A DNA stretch of 64,000 nucleotides from Cerioporus squamosus (lineage: Eukaryota; Basidiomycota; Agaricomycetes; Polyporales; Polyporaceae): assembly GCA_022592435.1 (NCBI GenBank), contig JABYQS010000142.1, positions 36,041 through 100,040 on the forward strand, given 5' to 3'. The notes under the pieces were generated by a model. The model searched no databases. It was not told the DNA's origin and worked only from the letters and a program-made list of their open reading frames with translations. The translations under genes were made by a program, and so were the position numbers. This document shows, in pieces, positions 1 to 12,131 of the stretch (its first letter is position 1; the number at the start of each line of letters is the position of its first letter).

Positions 1-215
1 CATACAGAAACTCACCTCCGGGGTCATATATCGGCTTATGCTTGCCCATGAGAACAATAGCGATCCGCTCAGCAAGCTTTCCAAGGACACGTTCCGAGGC
101 GTCGACATGGTGCCAAACGCGGGCGTAGGCCAACGCAGTCTATGCATGTGAAGAGTAAGGGCCTGAACAGGTAACATAGCGTGTGCAAACATACGTTTCC
201 AATCGCCTGCGACAT
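1..215 (-). CDS. MRPL23: Mitochondrial ribosomal protein uL13m, 5' part
   Basis: Partial gene that runs off the left edge. Exon 1 is 215-195 (MSQAIGN), followed by a 55-nt intron (194-140, GTATGT...TAG), then exon 2 139-16, with a GTGAGT donor at 15. The joined product contains the uL13 N-terminal signature [20 protein letters not shown] and then [14 protein letters not shown], the fold that binds 23S-like rRNA in the large subunit. The mitochondrial rather than cytosolic form is inferred from the RVWHHVDA start and the bacterial-type KHKPIYDPG motif; cytosolic L13a differs there. The phase across the intron is exact. The gene is divergent from NUP188, with start codons 127 bp apart. Confidence 0.85.
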
Positions 216-342
216 GGCTGAAGCGGAGGACGAGACAGCGGATGAAGGTTGGTGGCAAAAGAGCAACTAGCGCGCGACGGTGGCGAGCGCGGGCACATCG
301 TCGAACAAGGCGCGCAGGTCGTTGTTTCGCGCGACGACCACC
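216..342. promoter_or_regulatory. Bidirectional promoter, uL13m / NUP188
   Basis: The 127 bp between the two divergent start codons must hold both 5' UTRs and promoters. No TATA box is visible. A second ATG-like stretch here opens only short frames that end in stops, so the NUP188 start is placed at 343. The role is inferred from geometry alone. Confidence 0.55.
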
Positions 343-3300
343 ATGTCCGCCGAATCCTCCAAACGCTCCAACCTCATCGATGTGTACGCTTGCGAGACTC
401 TCTTTCCTCCGAGGAACACTCTCTGACCCTCTTGGACGCAGGACGTACCAGTTTCTCCACCACCAGCTCTCCGGACACTTCGAGGGGACCACGCTCGAGC
501 AGCTCGCGGAAGTCATCAAGCCTCGCGTCAGCCAGCTCAAGAACATCTCAGAACCATATGGGAAGCCGTCGGACGCGTCAAAGAAGAAAATAGAGTCCGG
601 GTCCGTGACTCTCCCCGACGGAGTTGTCTTGCGCGTGGAGGACACACACAAGGACTTCGTGCACGCGATCAGCACTCGGTTCGACATCGACCAGGTCCAC
701 GCTCTCGTCCTCTTTCGCGCTTTCTTCTACAATGAGGGCATCCCCGAGGCGGTGGCCTCTTCCCAAGGCCCTGCGATGGTGAAGGAGTTGGTGGATGCAA
801 TTACCCCGTTCTATTACTCGGAGCGGTTACACATCTTGCGTACGCTCATCCCTCTATTCCGCGCCGTCCAAAGTGCTTCTGATCCCCTACACGAGATTGC
901 GGACGAGGTCATTCCCCGAATCGTCTCGGACGGCGCTGCGTTCGCGCAAACTCTTCTCGCCGAGTACTCGAAGAAGACGTATGCGGAGATGCCGGAAAAT
1001 ACGCGCGGGGATCCAAGGCAGGCAGCCATGTGGGCGAAGCAGAACACGAAGGAGCAACTGATCCTGCTCGAGGTGCTGTTTTGGACGATGTGGGGGCACG
1101 CGTCTTGCAGTGGCCCTCTGGTGGCGCAGATCTACGAGACCGCGTACCAGACGCATTTGGGGTCGCAGCAACAAAACTCGACGCTCCTGCTCGACGAGGA
1201 GAGCGTGCAGCTCCTTCAGGATTGTGCAGCCATGTGGATCCTGATCACTGTCGAGGTACTAGAGCTCGAACGCTCGAACGAACCTGATGCCCTCGAGATT
1301 TCGGCGAACCCTGCGGACACGGATATCTACTGGAGTTCCCCGGAACATCTGAAGAAGATCCACCAGACTGTCATCTCCCAGGGGAACAGCAATTACGCGT
1401 GCACATACATCGCGTGGACTTGCATTCTCTCGCGCCTTGCGAAAGTGGCTCTGGGGCTGAAGGAGCTGCCTGACTCTTACAAGACCTTCTTCGACAGTCT
1501 CGTTTCGCAAGGCTCAGATACGTATTCGCAGGATGCCCAGCAAGCGGTTGCGCTCATGACGAATATCGGGCTGAGCAGCGACGCGGGTTTGTTCCGCCTG
1601 TTGTTGACTCTCCTGACTACTTCCCCCCTCTTCGTTACCTCGGCGGCCTGGCGGACGGGTTCCACGGTGACGGACCCAAATGCGGTGGCTTATCGTTCGG
1701 TGCTGAAAGGTAAGAAAGCTAGTTATGAACCTGAACCATACTGGTCAGTTATGCCTAACCAACATACACAGGGTTGATCATATCTATTGTGGACCTTGTC
1801 CCCGTCGAGATGATACCCGACTTCGATGGGTTCCTCGAGGTTTGGATCGCCCTATTCGGTCGCAGCGAGCCTCAGTCCGTCGCAGGCATCACCCGCCAGT
1901 TCTGGGAAGCGGATTGGCATTGCGGAACCGCTCGTCGCGCAATCGTCGATGTCTCGCGTTCGAGGTTTCCGGTGCAAGTTAGACCGCTGCTCCGCCTCCT
2001 GCGTTCCCTCACTGCAACCGGCTACCTCGACACGGACCCGCTCTCTACGGTCGACCACGTGCTACCTACCGAGCAGCTCATGGAGGATCGCGAGCTCTGC
2101 GCTCGTGCTGTCTTCGCGTACTTCAACGAGCTCTCCACCTTCACACAAGTCATCCATACGAGCTCGTGTAGTGGAGCACACGCCCTTTACGAGAAGTTGC
2201 CAGATCGATACGGGTCGTCTTCCGCTAGCCCCGGACCCTCCTTTATGAACCTTCGTCCAATCAGACTGCCCGGCGGATCCATCCTCCCCGCGAAGTCCGT
2301 CGGCCAGTTGCTCAGCACGGACGGTGGAGAGCTCATCGTTGTGGCCTGGCAGCACAAGCACTCCGGATGGAAGCTGCTTCTCGAGCTTCTCACGGACTAT
2401 GTCAACCGTCGCCGCATGCATGCCGGGGGAGGCGCATACAAGGACGTCTCCTTTGGCAGCCGCACCGTCAACCAACCTTTGACGCTCAAACTGGAGGATG
2501 TTGGAGTGGAGATGGACAGCACTGGAGATGAGAATATCATCATCGACGCCCTGGACCTTATCCGGAGTGTCGTTCAGGACACTCCCGATCTCGCGCAGCA
2601 GCTCCTGGTGTCAATGGAGACCGGGGACCCTGTTGTCTCGCACACCATGACAGAGGCGCAACCACCTGACCTCGTCCAGCTTACCACCATGATCCTCGAA
2701 GAGGCGTTGTCCCGCTCGACCAGTCAACACCACGTTGTCCCACGCACTCAGCTCATCACATCTGCGATGAGTGTACTCACAGCACTCCTCGCCGTGCCGA
2801 GCTACTCTAACCGCGTCTGGCTGTACATCCGTTCGACGGTGTCGCTCTTCGGCTCGGATCGCGCCTTTGGGGTCGCCTCGCAAGTCCTTGCCGCCGAACG
2901 TCTTACTGGCCACTACACGATGACCCTGGCACTCCTTCACCTAGTGGACGCGTTGTTCAGTGAGGCGTCCTCTACGGTGCTGCTCGTCACGCAGCAGAAT
3001 GCGAAGCTGCAACAGGTCAAAGAGGAGGTCCTCATGCGAGCCGCCAGATTTGTGCACTCGGAGATTTGGGTGGAGCATGCAGGTTGGAAGTACGCGCAAC
3101 TCGGGGACCGCTTCGAGATAGGGCGTCGCGTCTCGTCGTTCTATACGCAGGTTTTCAAGCACGCCTCTCCCCTTCTCAAAGATGCCCCTTTCGCGAAGTT
3201 GAGCAGCGCGATCGCAGACGCCTTGCTGTTCAAGGCGACGACATCCACCGTGAACCCACTGGTGACCTCTTTGGTTGCCGGTGCTTCAGTCTTCGTCGCG

Positions 3301-6300
3301 CTCTCCAACTCTCGTCGCTACGGTGACGCGCGGCGGCTCGTCTATCTGCTAGAAGCCCAATTATCCCTTGCCCGGATCTTGCTCACCTACAAGCAACAGT
3401 CTCCTGGGTCTTCGAAAGTTTGCCTCCTAGAGCAGGCCCTCTGCAGCCGGGTGGGCGGAGGAACGTCTTTCGAAGGCAGCCAGACGAAGCTCAACCCCGT
3501 GGATGCCCTGGCTGCGTACGTGAAAGAGCGAGGAATGGGTACCATCATCCCAGTGGCCGCGATGCAAGTGCTTTTCGCGCTTTGCTCTTCCCTTTCCACT
3601 GCTGAAGGCTCCGCGGCTACGATCATCGGTCACCTTTCCGACCCCGAGGCTACCGTGTCCACCATGGTCCGCATCGTTCAGCACCCCTACGACGACGCAC
3701 TTCTACGTAGCGCGGTATGGAACTTCATCACGCTCGCGGTGGACAAGGAGCCAGCACTCGCTCGGCTCTTCGTCACGGGTCAGTTCCGCATGCCTAGCGT
3801 CAAGGGCAAGGAGAAGGCAGAGGATTCCGGCGGCGTGGCGAAGTCTGTAAGTGCACTCAACGTCGCTTGCGATATGCTGGAGGAGTGGAAGGAGTTGTGG
3901 GAGAGCAACCCCAAGCTACTTGCATCACTCCTACGCTTCCTGGATGTCGTCTGGCAGCACGGGCACGAGCACAAGCTGGTACTAGATCCCATTCGCAAGA
4001 ACTCGAAATTTTTCGAGTACGTGGCCGGTATTGTGGCGGAGGAGCTTGGACCTACGCCCGACAGCGCTACTGAGAGTTACGTCGTCGTCGACGGTGTAGC
4101 CCATTCAGATCATCATGAGGCGGTTTCCAACTACTCCTATCGCAGTGCAGTCAAGTCCCACGCCGCGCATATACTCGCAGCGGACATCCGGATGCATCTA
4201 CAATCCCAGGGCGGGAAGGCAAGCGAGGCGAACAAGGACAAACCCCCGAGCTACACGGCAATCGCAGCCACATTGAGGTCCGAGGATCAGATGATGGAGC
4301 TCATCCCCGAGGCAGCTGCCAGCGCATACCACCCCGAACTCCATGACGACTTCGCAGAACTACTACAGAGGCATTACCCCACCCTCTCTCTAGAACATCT
4401 GCAAGCCCAGGAACCGATCGTCGAACGCGAATACGGTGATGACTTCGCGTACTCTGTGGCTCTTGCGCGCTTTCGCCTTCAGTCATACATCTCGGACGAC
4501 GAGGTGCAGGTCGAAGAAGCAGCTCGCAGCCTCCATACCATCAACCTCACTCTCTCCCTCGCACATGTGCAGACGACTTTGGCGGAGTCATGGCAATACC
4601 TCCTACTGCAGGTGGTACCGTACCTTCGGGGAGATGCCACTATACGTCCGTTCTTGCTCTCTCTAGCTGATTTACTCTCGAGGGACCTCGCCGCCGAGCG
4701 ACGCTCTGGCGACATGATGTCCACTATCCACACGGCACGCATATCCCTGTTACTATCCTTGCTAGAGGTGGCCTGGTTCTCCACGGCGGACAAGAAGGAA
4801 GAGGTCGAACGATTCCTGGCTCTAGTGAAGAACGTTCGAGGCATTATACTAAACAGCGCTCAGTCTGCCGCGAAGTCCATCCTCGGGCAGGTCCCCATAC
4901 CATTCCATCGACCTCTCTTACAAGTGCTCTACTTCTGCGCTCGTCACAGCAGGAGTCTTGCTCGACGTCCCAAAGCGCTCAATGCGGAGCAGCGGCTTGC
5001 GATCGCGGCATTGCTGGAAGCGACTCTTGTCTTCGTGGTCGATGGTCTTCGCATCACCTTCGACAGGGCACGTGTGCAGCTCGATCTGGACGTCGACCAG
5101 GATATGGAGTTGCTCGTCGCCGTCTTCGAACAATGTACACGACTAGATCTCAATCCCTCCCCGACTCTTTGGTTGACGCGCTGTCAGGAGACTGATGTCG
5201 TCCGGGCCAGTCTCCAGCTCTTCAGCCGTATGGATATCGTGGGTCTCTCCGACATCGCACTCTTGCGGACCCGAAAACAACCACTCTACACTCCTCATGT
5301 CCTCACGTTTCACATGGCGATGGCCGGCATCACACCTGCTGCGGAGAGACTTGCTAGCGAGGGTCTCCTCGTGGCGTACATCGAGAACGCGATTAGCAAC
5401 GCAATCCGCCAGGGCAACATCGATGTAACAATTCCCGAGCTGCCAGGGCAACAAAGCCCGGCTCATCGTGCATATTGCTCCATGCTAGCTATAGTCGCGG
5501 GTGTCTCGACAGCCATCGGGAAGCACGGCCAGTTCTTCGAATCTGAAGTATGCGGCTTGCTGCAGTTCTACGGCGAGCAGATCCATCGAGCTCTGTCGTG
5601 GACGATTGACGACCCTCTCACTCTTCCTCTCCTGGAAGAGATCGAGCAAGTGGCAATCCTCTACGCCGCCGTCGCACAGGGCTCTGCCACGAGTTCGAAC
5701 GAGGCCGTCAAGCGGGTTCTGCATTCCTTCACTACAGACGCGCTGTTGCTACTTCAACAGCTGAACTACGCGCTCACGCACCCCAACCACCTCGCGAGCC
5801 TCTTCGAACCGATTACTGCGGATGAGCGGACAAGGTTCGAGGCAGACAGGACGTCCTCATCAGTCAGGACACCGTCTGAAGCGGTCGATCCCATGAGACG
5901 GCCGTTCCTTGCACGTCTCGTCCACCGCCTATACCGGCTGTCTGGTACGCTCCTGTCTGCCTTGATCGATATCAGCGGTGCAGAGACCGTCCTTCTCGGA
6001 GAGCCAGAAGACTGGCAAGTGTCGCAGGCACTGATTGTGCCAGTGAGTACCTGTTTGACGCACTCGTCTGCTTCCATGCTAACGTAATTGCCAGCACTCT
6101 AAAGTCGTCCTTGGAGAGCCAGCGTCGCTGGGAACGTTGCTCGAGCTCGGGAACTGCTCGCTCGACATCCTGCGGCTTCTTGTGGACCGCCCACCGACAC
6201 AAGCCTTGACACCAGCGACGGCTACTGATAAAGCACTGGACGTGCGAGACACCGTGGCTGTGACGCGGAGGAATCTCGAAGCAGCACTGCTATACGCTGT

Positions 6301-6619
6301 CACGCAATTGGCGATGTGGCTCTCCAAGCCCGAGTTCGACGGGCCATCTAACGAGGGTGATGGCGACGAGATGTTGGTGGAGGGGCAGCCGACGGATGCT
6401 GCTTCACTAAAAGAACGGAGGGCGCTCAAGGCGTCGATGACGATGGCGGAGCGGTTGCGGAGAGGGATGAAGGGCGAGATGGCGGCGGACTTGCAAGCAT
6501 TGCTGAACAAGGGGAAGCCGGTGATGGCCAAGAGTGCGGCGGTTCTGGGCGAGAAGGATGTGGATTTGACGCAAGTGTTGTCGTTCTTCGTGCAGGAGCG
6601 CATATCTGTTTCGTCATAG
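343..6619 (+). CDS. NUP188: Nucleoporin Nup188 (inner-ring scaffold)
   Basis: Four exons: 343-383, 442-1709, 1772-6042, 6095-6619, joining in frame to 2034 residues. Nup188 is a large alpha-solenoid of the nuclear pore inner ring that binds Nic96/Nup93. The start is chosen because exon 1 (MSAESSKRSNLIDV) splices with a GTACGC donor, a CTGAC branch site and CAG acceptor into TYQFLHHQLSG, and the ATG sits in an ACCATG context. A segment near residues 590-650 (LPGGSILPAKSVGQLL, then VVAWQHKHSGWKLLLELL) fits the SH3-like insertion described in the Nup188 N-terminal domain and argues for Nup188 over Nup192. The rest is helical and leucine-rich with no membrane segments. Fungal Nup188 is usually about 1700-2000 residues. 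Codon use is ordinary for the window and there are no disruptions. Confidence 0.85.
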
Positions 6620-6968
6620 GCGGTTTCTAGTACGTACTCTGACGTCCTACGTAGTCTTTATATATGATGCTCTCGTGCTTAGTACCTCGCATAGCTCTTT
6701 TCGAAAATGTAACCATGTCACCCCAATTCTCGCCATGACTGCTCGCGAACAAGCAAGCGTACGTAGTCGAGTACAAGTTGCAAGTGCAGGTTCCCCAAAT
6801 GTTTGTTCGGTCGAGGCTTGGGGCTATCAGGGGTTATCGTGGTCCGGTTTACCAGTCAAGTAGCGGTAAGCATCGCGTCTTCTGTTTGTCAGAAGAGTGC
6901 TCAACATGTTCATATTGTCAGGTAAATACGAAGTGCGGACCAAACAACCATGTCCCTACAGTCGTGGC
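6620..6968. other. Convergent intergenic spacer
   Basis: 3' flanks of NUP188 and the first dioxygenase gene. No coding signal or repeat was seen. Confidence 0.5.
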
Positions 6969-7959
6969 TCAAAGCACGCTAAGCTTCAGCTCATGGCGTG
7001 CAACGGCCACAACATCCCGCCCGATATCGTGCTTCTTTAGCATCTCATTCCACCATCGCACACGTTCAGCCGTGTCCACATCGTCTGCAGGTAACTCGGG
7101 GAACTCTGGGAAGTGTTCTCCATGGTTCACACCAGGAATGGACCAGGTAGTAGCCATGTTCTTGAAGGGAACGGGTCGTGCATACGACGCACTGCGTAAA
7201 TCATGAACGGCAATCAATGATCTGCGCACAACAAGCAATGCTCGGCGAGGATGCACGTACAAGTCTCCAGCGAGCTGCCCAGCGTCGTTCCTAGGACAGA
7301 TATACACTTGCGTCGTGATGGGCACATGCTTCCCGGGTATGCCTGACACGATAACGTGCATGTGGCTCTTGCGTACCCCTAACAGCGGCGCACCGTAGTC
7401 AGACGGTCGCACAGTGAGGATCTCGACGTGGCCATGCGCGTCCGTCCTCGCCTTCCCGCGGAGTGTCCAGGACGCGAAGTAGTAGTCTCCGTTCGAGTCC
7501 GCCTGCCAGCAGTCGAGGAGAGCGTTCGGGACAGGGTTTCCCTTGACGTCCTTGACGTCCATGATGAACAGGAAGGGTCCATCCCCTGTGTCATGTCTGT
7601 GAGCGGTCTCTTCAGTGTCTAGCGAGTGAGTATGTGCTTACTCTCCATGAGTTCTTGAGACGCAAGCACCATTTTCCCGTCATCGAACTGGCGCAGCGGC
7701 GCGCTGAGTATGTAGAACGGGCCTTCGGGTAAGAGTCACGCTTCTGCATCAGCATTTGGTACATTCGACTGTCGGTCGCAATGTCTGCGTACTTACCTTC
7801 GACATCGTCTAGCTCGTTTCTCCCCTTAAACAACCTCCACGTAAGAGGGTTGTCCACCATCACCATCACCCATGCCGACCGTGCGAAGCTGAGCAGCCGT
7901 GTGAAGAGGCTCACGGGAACGTAAGGTGCCCAGTCTGCGGCTGTGGAGACTTGAGCCAT
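6969..7959 (-). CDS. Intradiol ring-cleavage dioxygenase, copy 1
   Basis: Four exons: 7959-7797, 7722-7642, 7585-7261, 7191-6969, giving 263 residues. Intradiol dioxygenases use non-haem Fe(III) to open catechol-type rings between the two hydroxyls, feeding beta-ketoadipate or hydroxyquinol pathways. All four expected iron ligands are visible: Tyr of GPFY at the start of exon 2, Tyr in NGDYYF, and both His in SHMHVIV. DVKGNPVPNALLDCWQADS is the usual lead-in to the second Tyr. A hydrophobic N-terminal stretch (AWVMVMVDNPLTW) precedes the barrel, as in the intracellular fungal enzymes; no signal peptide. Introns are GT-AG and every phase matches. A paralogue lies 0.8 kb upstream on the same strand with identical exon boundaries. 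The substrate (catechol, hydroxyquinol or other) cannot be fixed from sequence. Confidence 0.85.
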
Positions 7960-8753
7960 AATCGATGAAGCCTGCGTCGCCGTGGTCACTTGGGGAAGCC
8001 AAGAAAGAAAGAGCTGGACGTTTGACGTACAGTAGTATGTCGCGATGGGAGACGGGACAGAGAGTTGCTTCCCGCAGTCTAACTTGGGTGTATATAGTGG
8101 CCACGCTGGTCACGCTCTTGCGCATATCAATAGGGGTGTAAGCGACAATGTGAGATGTGAGAATAGAGTGCCGGTCTTGTGTTCTGCTCGAGCCTCGCCT
8201 GCCCTGCATTATAGTCAGCACCGGACTGCCCGCGGCAACTGAGCTTGATAGTCGACGACAGTTGGAGCCACTTACTGTATTGCATGTTAGTCGACCACAG
8301 TGCTGGTCCTGTGATAGCAGGCTCCGCCGCAGCGGCTGGGGCGACCCTTGAGAAGCGAATCCTGGTCTTTGTAACCGTTCGTAACGCAAAGCTTCTCTTG
8401 GCCGATATTGTCGGGCGGTTGAACGAAAGAAGTTCGCCCACGCATTGTTTCCGCAAATCACGCTGACGAGGTCGAACAGGCGACCTTCAGACTTACGGTG
8501 AATTCTCCGCAACCAAAGATAGTCATGTAGCAAGGGTCCAGGCTGAATGAATGCTAGAGGATAAAGTATGTATAGCCGTTGAGTAGCTTTGCATACGTCG
8601 GGGCATCGCGGAGATGACATCGTAGGAGACCCGCACATCCACATCGAATATGATCCATCCACAGTCATACATCCTCGATCCACCTAACCTCATTGTTATT
8701 CCAGATCCTGTACGCCGCTGAACAGAACATACCTGTGCAAATCTGACGGAGGG
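7960..8753. other. Spacer between the two dioxygenase genes
   Basis: Holds the promoter of copy 1 and the 3' flank of copy 2. A long minus-strand open frame crosses it but has no recognisable protein features and overlaps exon 1 of copy 1 in another frame. Confidence 0.4.
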
Positions 8754-9703
8754 TCAAGCAGTCAACGTGATCTTGTGCTGCGCCACCGCCGTAACCTCCC
8801 GCTCTACACCGCGCTCCTTCAGCTTGCCACTCCAGTATCCAACCTGCTTCAAGAGATCGACCTGTTCGGAAGGCAGGGCAGGAAATGCGTGCTTTCTGGT
8901 CCCATTCTCCGCAGCTGGGATGGCCCAACAGATCACCATGTTAGCATCCGGGCGACGCCGATAGTAGTTCGCGCTGCGAGGCCGACAGCAAACGTCAGTC
9001 ACGATGTCGCTCACTAGTATGCTGGCACCATTACGCACAGGTCGCGACTGAGATGGCCCAGTTCGTTCCCAGGGCATACGTAGGCCTGCGTCGTCATCGA
9101 CTTGTGCACGCCCTTGGTGCCATGGACGATGATATGCAGATGGCCGGAACGGCTTCTGTAGGCTCCCGGCTCGATGGTCAACACCTCGACGCGTCCCTGG
9201 GCATCGGCCGTCACTTTGCCGCGGAGGGTGTAGAATGAAAAGTAGTAGCTGCCACCGCTGTCGGCTTGCCAGCAATCGAGGGTCGCGTAGGGCACGGGGT
9301 CGCCTTTCGTGTCTTTAACGTCGAAGACGAACAGGAAAGGACCCCACTCTGTGCAAGATCGCGGTGAGTCTGAGCCGTCAGATAGAGGGGCGAATTTGAG
9401 CCTACTGTTCAGTAAGTCAACAGACGCGAGGACTCCTTTCCCCTCGTCCACCTGCACCGACGGGCTGCCCACGACGTAGAAGGGGCCTGCAGACGTTGAG
9501 AGTCAGTGAAGTGCCCCAGGGTCTGTCACGGCATACGTGCCTTCCACGTCATCAAGTATGTTTGCGCCGCGCAGACCGAAGTACCACAAGAACGGGTTGT
9601 CGACGACCAGCATAACCCACATGGACCGTAAAGCGGAGAACAGCCGTACGAAGATGCTGGTGCCGACATATGGTGCCCAGCCCGTAATGGTCGAAACTGT
9701 CAT
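8754..9703 (-). CDS. Intradiol ring-cleavage dioxygenase, copy 2
   Basis: Four exons: 9703-9541, 9486-9406, 9348-9039, 8973-8754, giving 257 residues. Exons 1 and 2 have exactly the same lengths as in copy 1 (163 and 81 nt), so the genes arose by tandem duplication. Iron ligands are present: GPFY, GGSYYF and GHLHIIV. The central core DVKDTKGDPVPYATLDCWQAD is close to copy 1, while the C-terminal exon has diverged (GYWSGKLKERGVEREVTAVA against WWNEMLKKHDIGRDVVAVA). The first intron must begin at GCACGT (9540) to keep the frame, a GC-AG intron where copy 1 has GTAAGT. Expected role as for copy 1, perhaps with a shifted substrate range. Confidence 0.83.
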
Positions 9704-10435
9704 TGTCGAGGCGGAGCGCAAGTGAAGTTCCGTTGTTGAGGGATATGATCGTCACTGCTGAGCCAGGGAGGAAGTTGAGTAGGAAGCAAGGGCGATCTAT
9801 CCTCCGTCTTATATACGCGCATAGTACTCTTGCCGACGTACTCGCAGAGCGTTGTCTCGTAACGCAGAGATCAGTCGGCCCATGGAAACCAGTTTAGTTG
9901 CGATCGAGGACTTGGAAGGTGATGCGGCAGGTCCAGGTCACGGTCAGCCGTGTCATTGCCATTACTAGGACACGCACCTATGACAGTGATGGAACGTCCC
10001 TCAGACGGGATTGCACGCACTTGTATCCCAAACAGGATTTGCTTGGAGGGAGGTTTGCCTGGGCATCAGGCCAGCGTGCACCGCAGATTCCACGGTCAGT
10101 ACCGCAGATTCCACGGGCAGCGACAGTGGGGTCCTGTGTGAGAAGGGTTTCTCAAGCTGCACTGTCAGTGAATAGACAGATGAGTCAAGCTGTGGCAAAG
10201 CAGCATAAGCCTGTCCGCGTAATCGAGGCGACAATAGGTTGGATAGTGAAGTCACCGTCGCCGCAGTCCTGGAACGCATATCGGTGAACTGGTGCCGCCC
10301 AAAACAAAACTATCTGTGCACGGCGTCGCATATTACAGAGCAAGACGCACTGCCATCAGCATGCTCACGGCAAGGTTGGCCGTTTCAGCGAAGGTGGTGC
10401 TCTAGCATTGAAGTGAAGACGCAAACAGAAAGTAC
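9704..10435. other. Intergenic region with short direct repeat
   Basis: Upstream of dioxygenase copy 2 and downstream of the aminopeptidase gene. A direct repeat of ACCGCAGATTCCACGG occurs at about 10080 and 10101. No gene recognised. Confidence 0.4.
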
Positions 10436-11891
10436 CTAAGACACTCTGGTCAAAACGTCTGCGCCGACATCGGTAATAAGCACCATATGCTCAGCCTGTG
10501 CGGCTCGAGCGCAGTTCTGTACATATGAACATCAATGAGCTAAGCACGTAAGCAGCGTCGGACACATACTTCTGTTGATACTGTCCACCCGTCCGGGTAT
10601 GTCACGGCCGAAGAATCATCACCTTGCACAATCGCAGGCTGCCGTACAAGCGAGGTCAATCGCAACAGTACTTATACTTTGGGAGTGAGCACACTGACCT
10701 CGATGGTGAAACAATCTCCGGGCTCCATCACACCCGGCTCGTCATTCACTGCGTCGACTCGGATCAACTCACTGTACGTGCCCATAACCATAGGCAAGCG
10801 TACCTCCATGGTATATCCAAGGCTGGCGGTGGAATTCGCGTCCAATGCCATGACCAGAAAACATAGAAGCGACCGAGTAATCCTTGTCCCCCAATACCTC
10901 ATGGATTGCCTGAGCGATGCTCTTGAATGGGCGTCCAGGTCCACAAGCAGTGATACCCGCTTCAAGCGCAGCTTCCGTGAGGTCCACAAGCTCTCGGCCT
11001 TTTTCGTCCTATACCATTGGTCAGCGCACCGACATCCTATCGCTCAATGCCAGCGTATGCACGTACGACATCACCAACAAGGAACGTCCTCGAGGTATCT
11101 CCATGGAATCCGTCCAAGTAAACCGTGACATCCACGTTCACGATGTCTCCATCCTGCAAGGGCCGGCTACGCGCAGCGTCGGTGCTGTGAGGGCCTGCTT
11201 GACAGTCATGCGGGGAGCGGGCTCAACTCGTCTGGGATGCCGTGCGTGATGATGTTGTTCACGCTTGTGCAGCACGACTTGGGGAAGCCCTTGTAGAGCA
11301 GCGGGGACGGGTACGCGCCGTGCGCGAGGATGAACTCGTGTACCTCGGCGTCGATCTCGTCTGTCGTGCGGCCAACCTGTTGGTCTTCAGTGAGTTGGCT
11401 CGCCTGCAGCTTCGTATGTGCGGCGGAAGCTTCAATGGCCTCGAGAAGCGGGTACGTACCTGGGTTAAAGTACCCGCGAACTGCAGAGTCCTTGCAGCAA
11501 GCTGCGCTGCCCTCCTCAGCCGAGCCAAGTCCTCCACGTCCGTGATGAGCTTTCGCGCCGTCGCAGCAGGTCCTTCCAAGGAGGTGGCTGCGTCAGGGTT
11601 CACCGGGTCAGGTACATACGGCGGTCTGCGAATCTGCGGAGGCACTCCGCGAGGGATGATATGCGACGTTCCAAAGACGAACGGCTCTTCAGGAAGTATC
11701 ACATCGTAATAACCATAGCGCAGATCGTGTTCCGAGGGCTCTGGCAGTGTCTGCTCAGGTTCGTGGCTTGCAGTCGAGATAGCAGCATTGTGTCGCTTGA
11801 AGTAGGGCGGTGGTAATCGTGTCGAAGTTGCTGGTATGCGAGAGTTCGATGCACATGCAAGCGGACGAGACAGAGAGCGAAGAAAGCGCAT
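10436..11891 (-). CDS. Methionine aminopeptidase type 1, probably mitochondrial
   Basis: Seven exons: 11891-11460, 11376-11228, 11166-11067, 11008-10804, 10748-10699, 10638-10570, 10516-10436, giving 361 residues with all phases consistent. It removes the initiator Met from nascent proteins using two metal ions. The five metal ligands of the pita-bread fold are visible: Asp in VNVDVTVY, Asp in HGDTSRTF, His in SGHGIGREF, Glu in CFTIE and Glu in AQAEHMV. The N-terminus ([20 protein letters not shown]...) is basic and serine-rich like a mitochondrial presequence, and the zinc-finger domain of cytosolic MetAP1 is absent, so an organellar role is inferred. The donor of intron 2 (GTTGAG) is weak but gives the expected IPDDRPLQDGD. 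An in-frame ATG further upstream (12029) is possible but adds unconserved residues. Confidence 0.88.
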
Positions 11892-12131
11892 CAACGGAGG
11901 AATCAGCAGAGGTCTGTCAAGAGCAGGGTGGACCGGACGATGGTGGTGGTTTACAACGAAGGGACCGCCGGCAAGCGCCATTATGCGACCTGAGGCCTGA
12001 GGCCTCAAATTGGGCATCCAAGGGAACATTATAGCGTACGAAAGCTAGCGATACATCGAACACACATCACAGCAAGAACGACTCGTGAACATGCAGACGA
12101 AGCAGGAGAATGTCCGTCATCCGATGATGAC

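Noticed and set aside
7826..8683. 285-codon minus-strand open frame between the dioxygenase genes
   Set aside because: It overlaps exon 1 of copy 1 in a different frame, has no recognisable motif, and would place a second protein in the promoter. Long chance frames are expected at this GC content.
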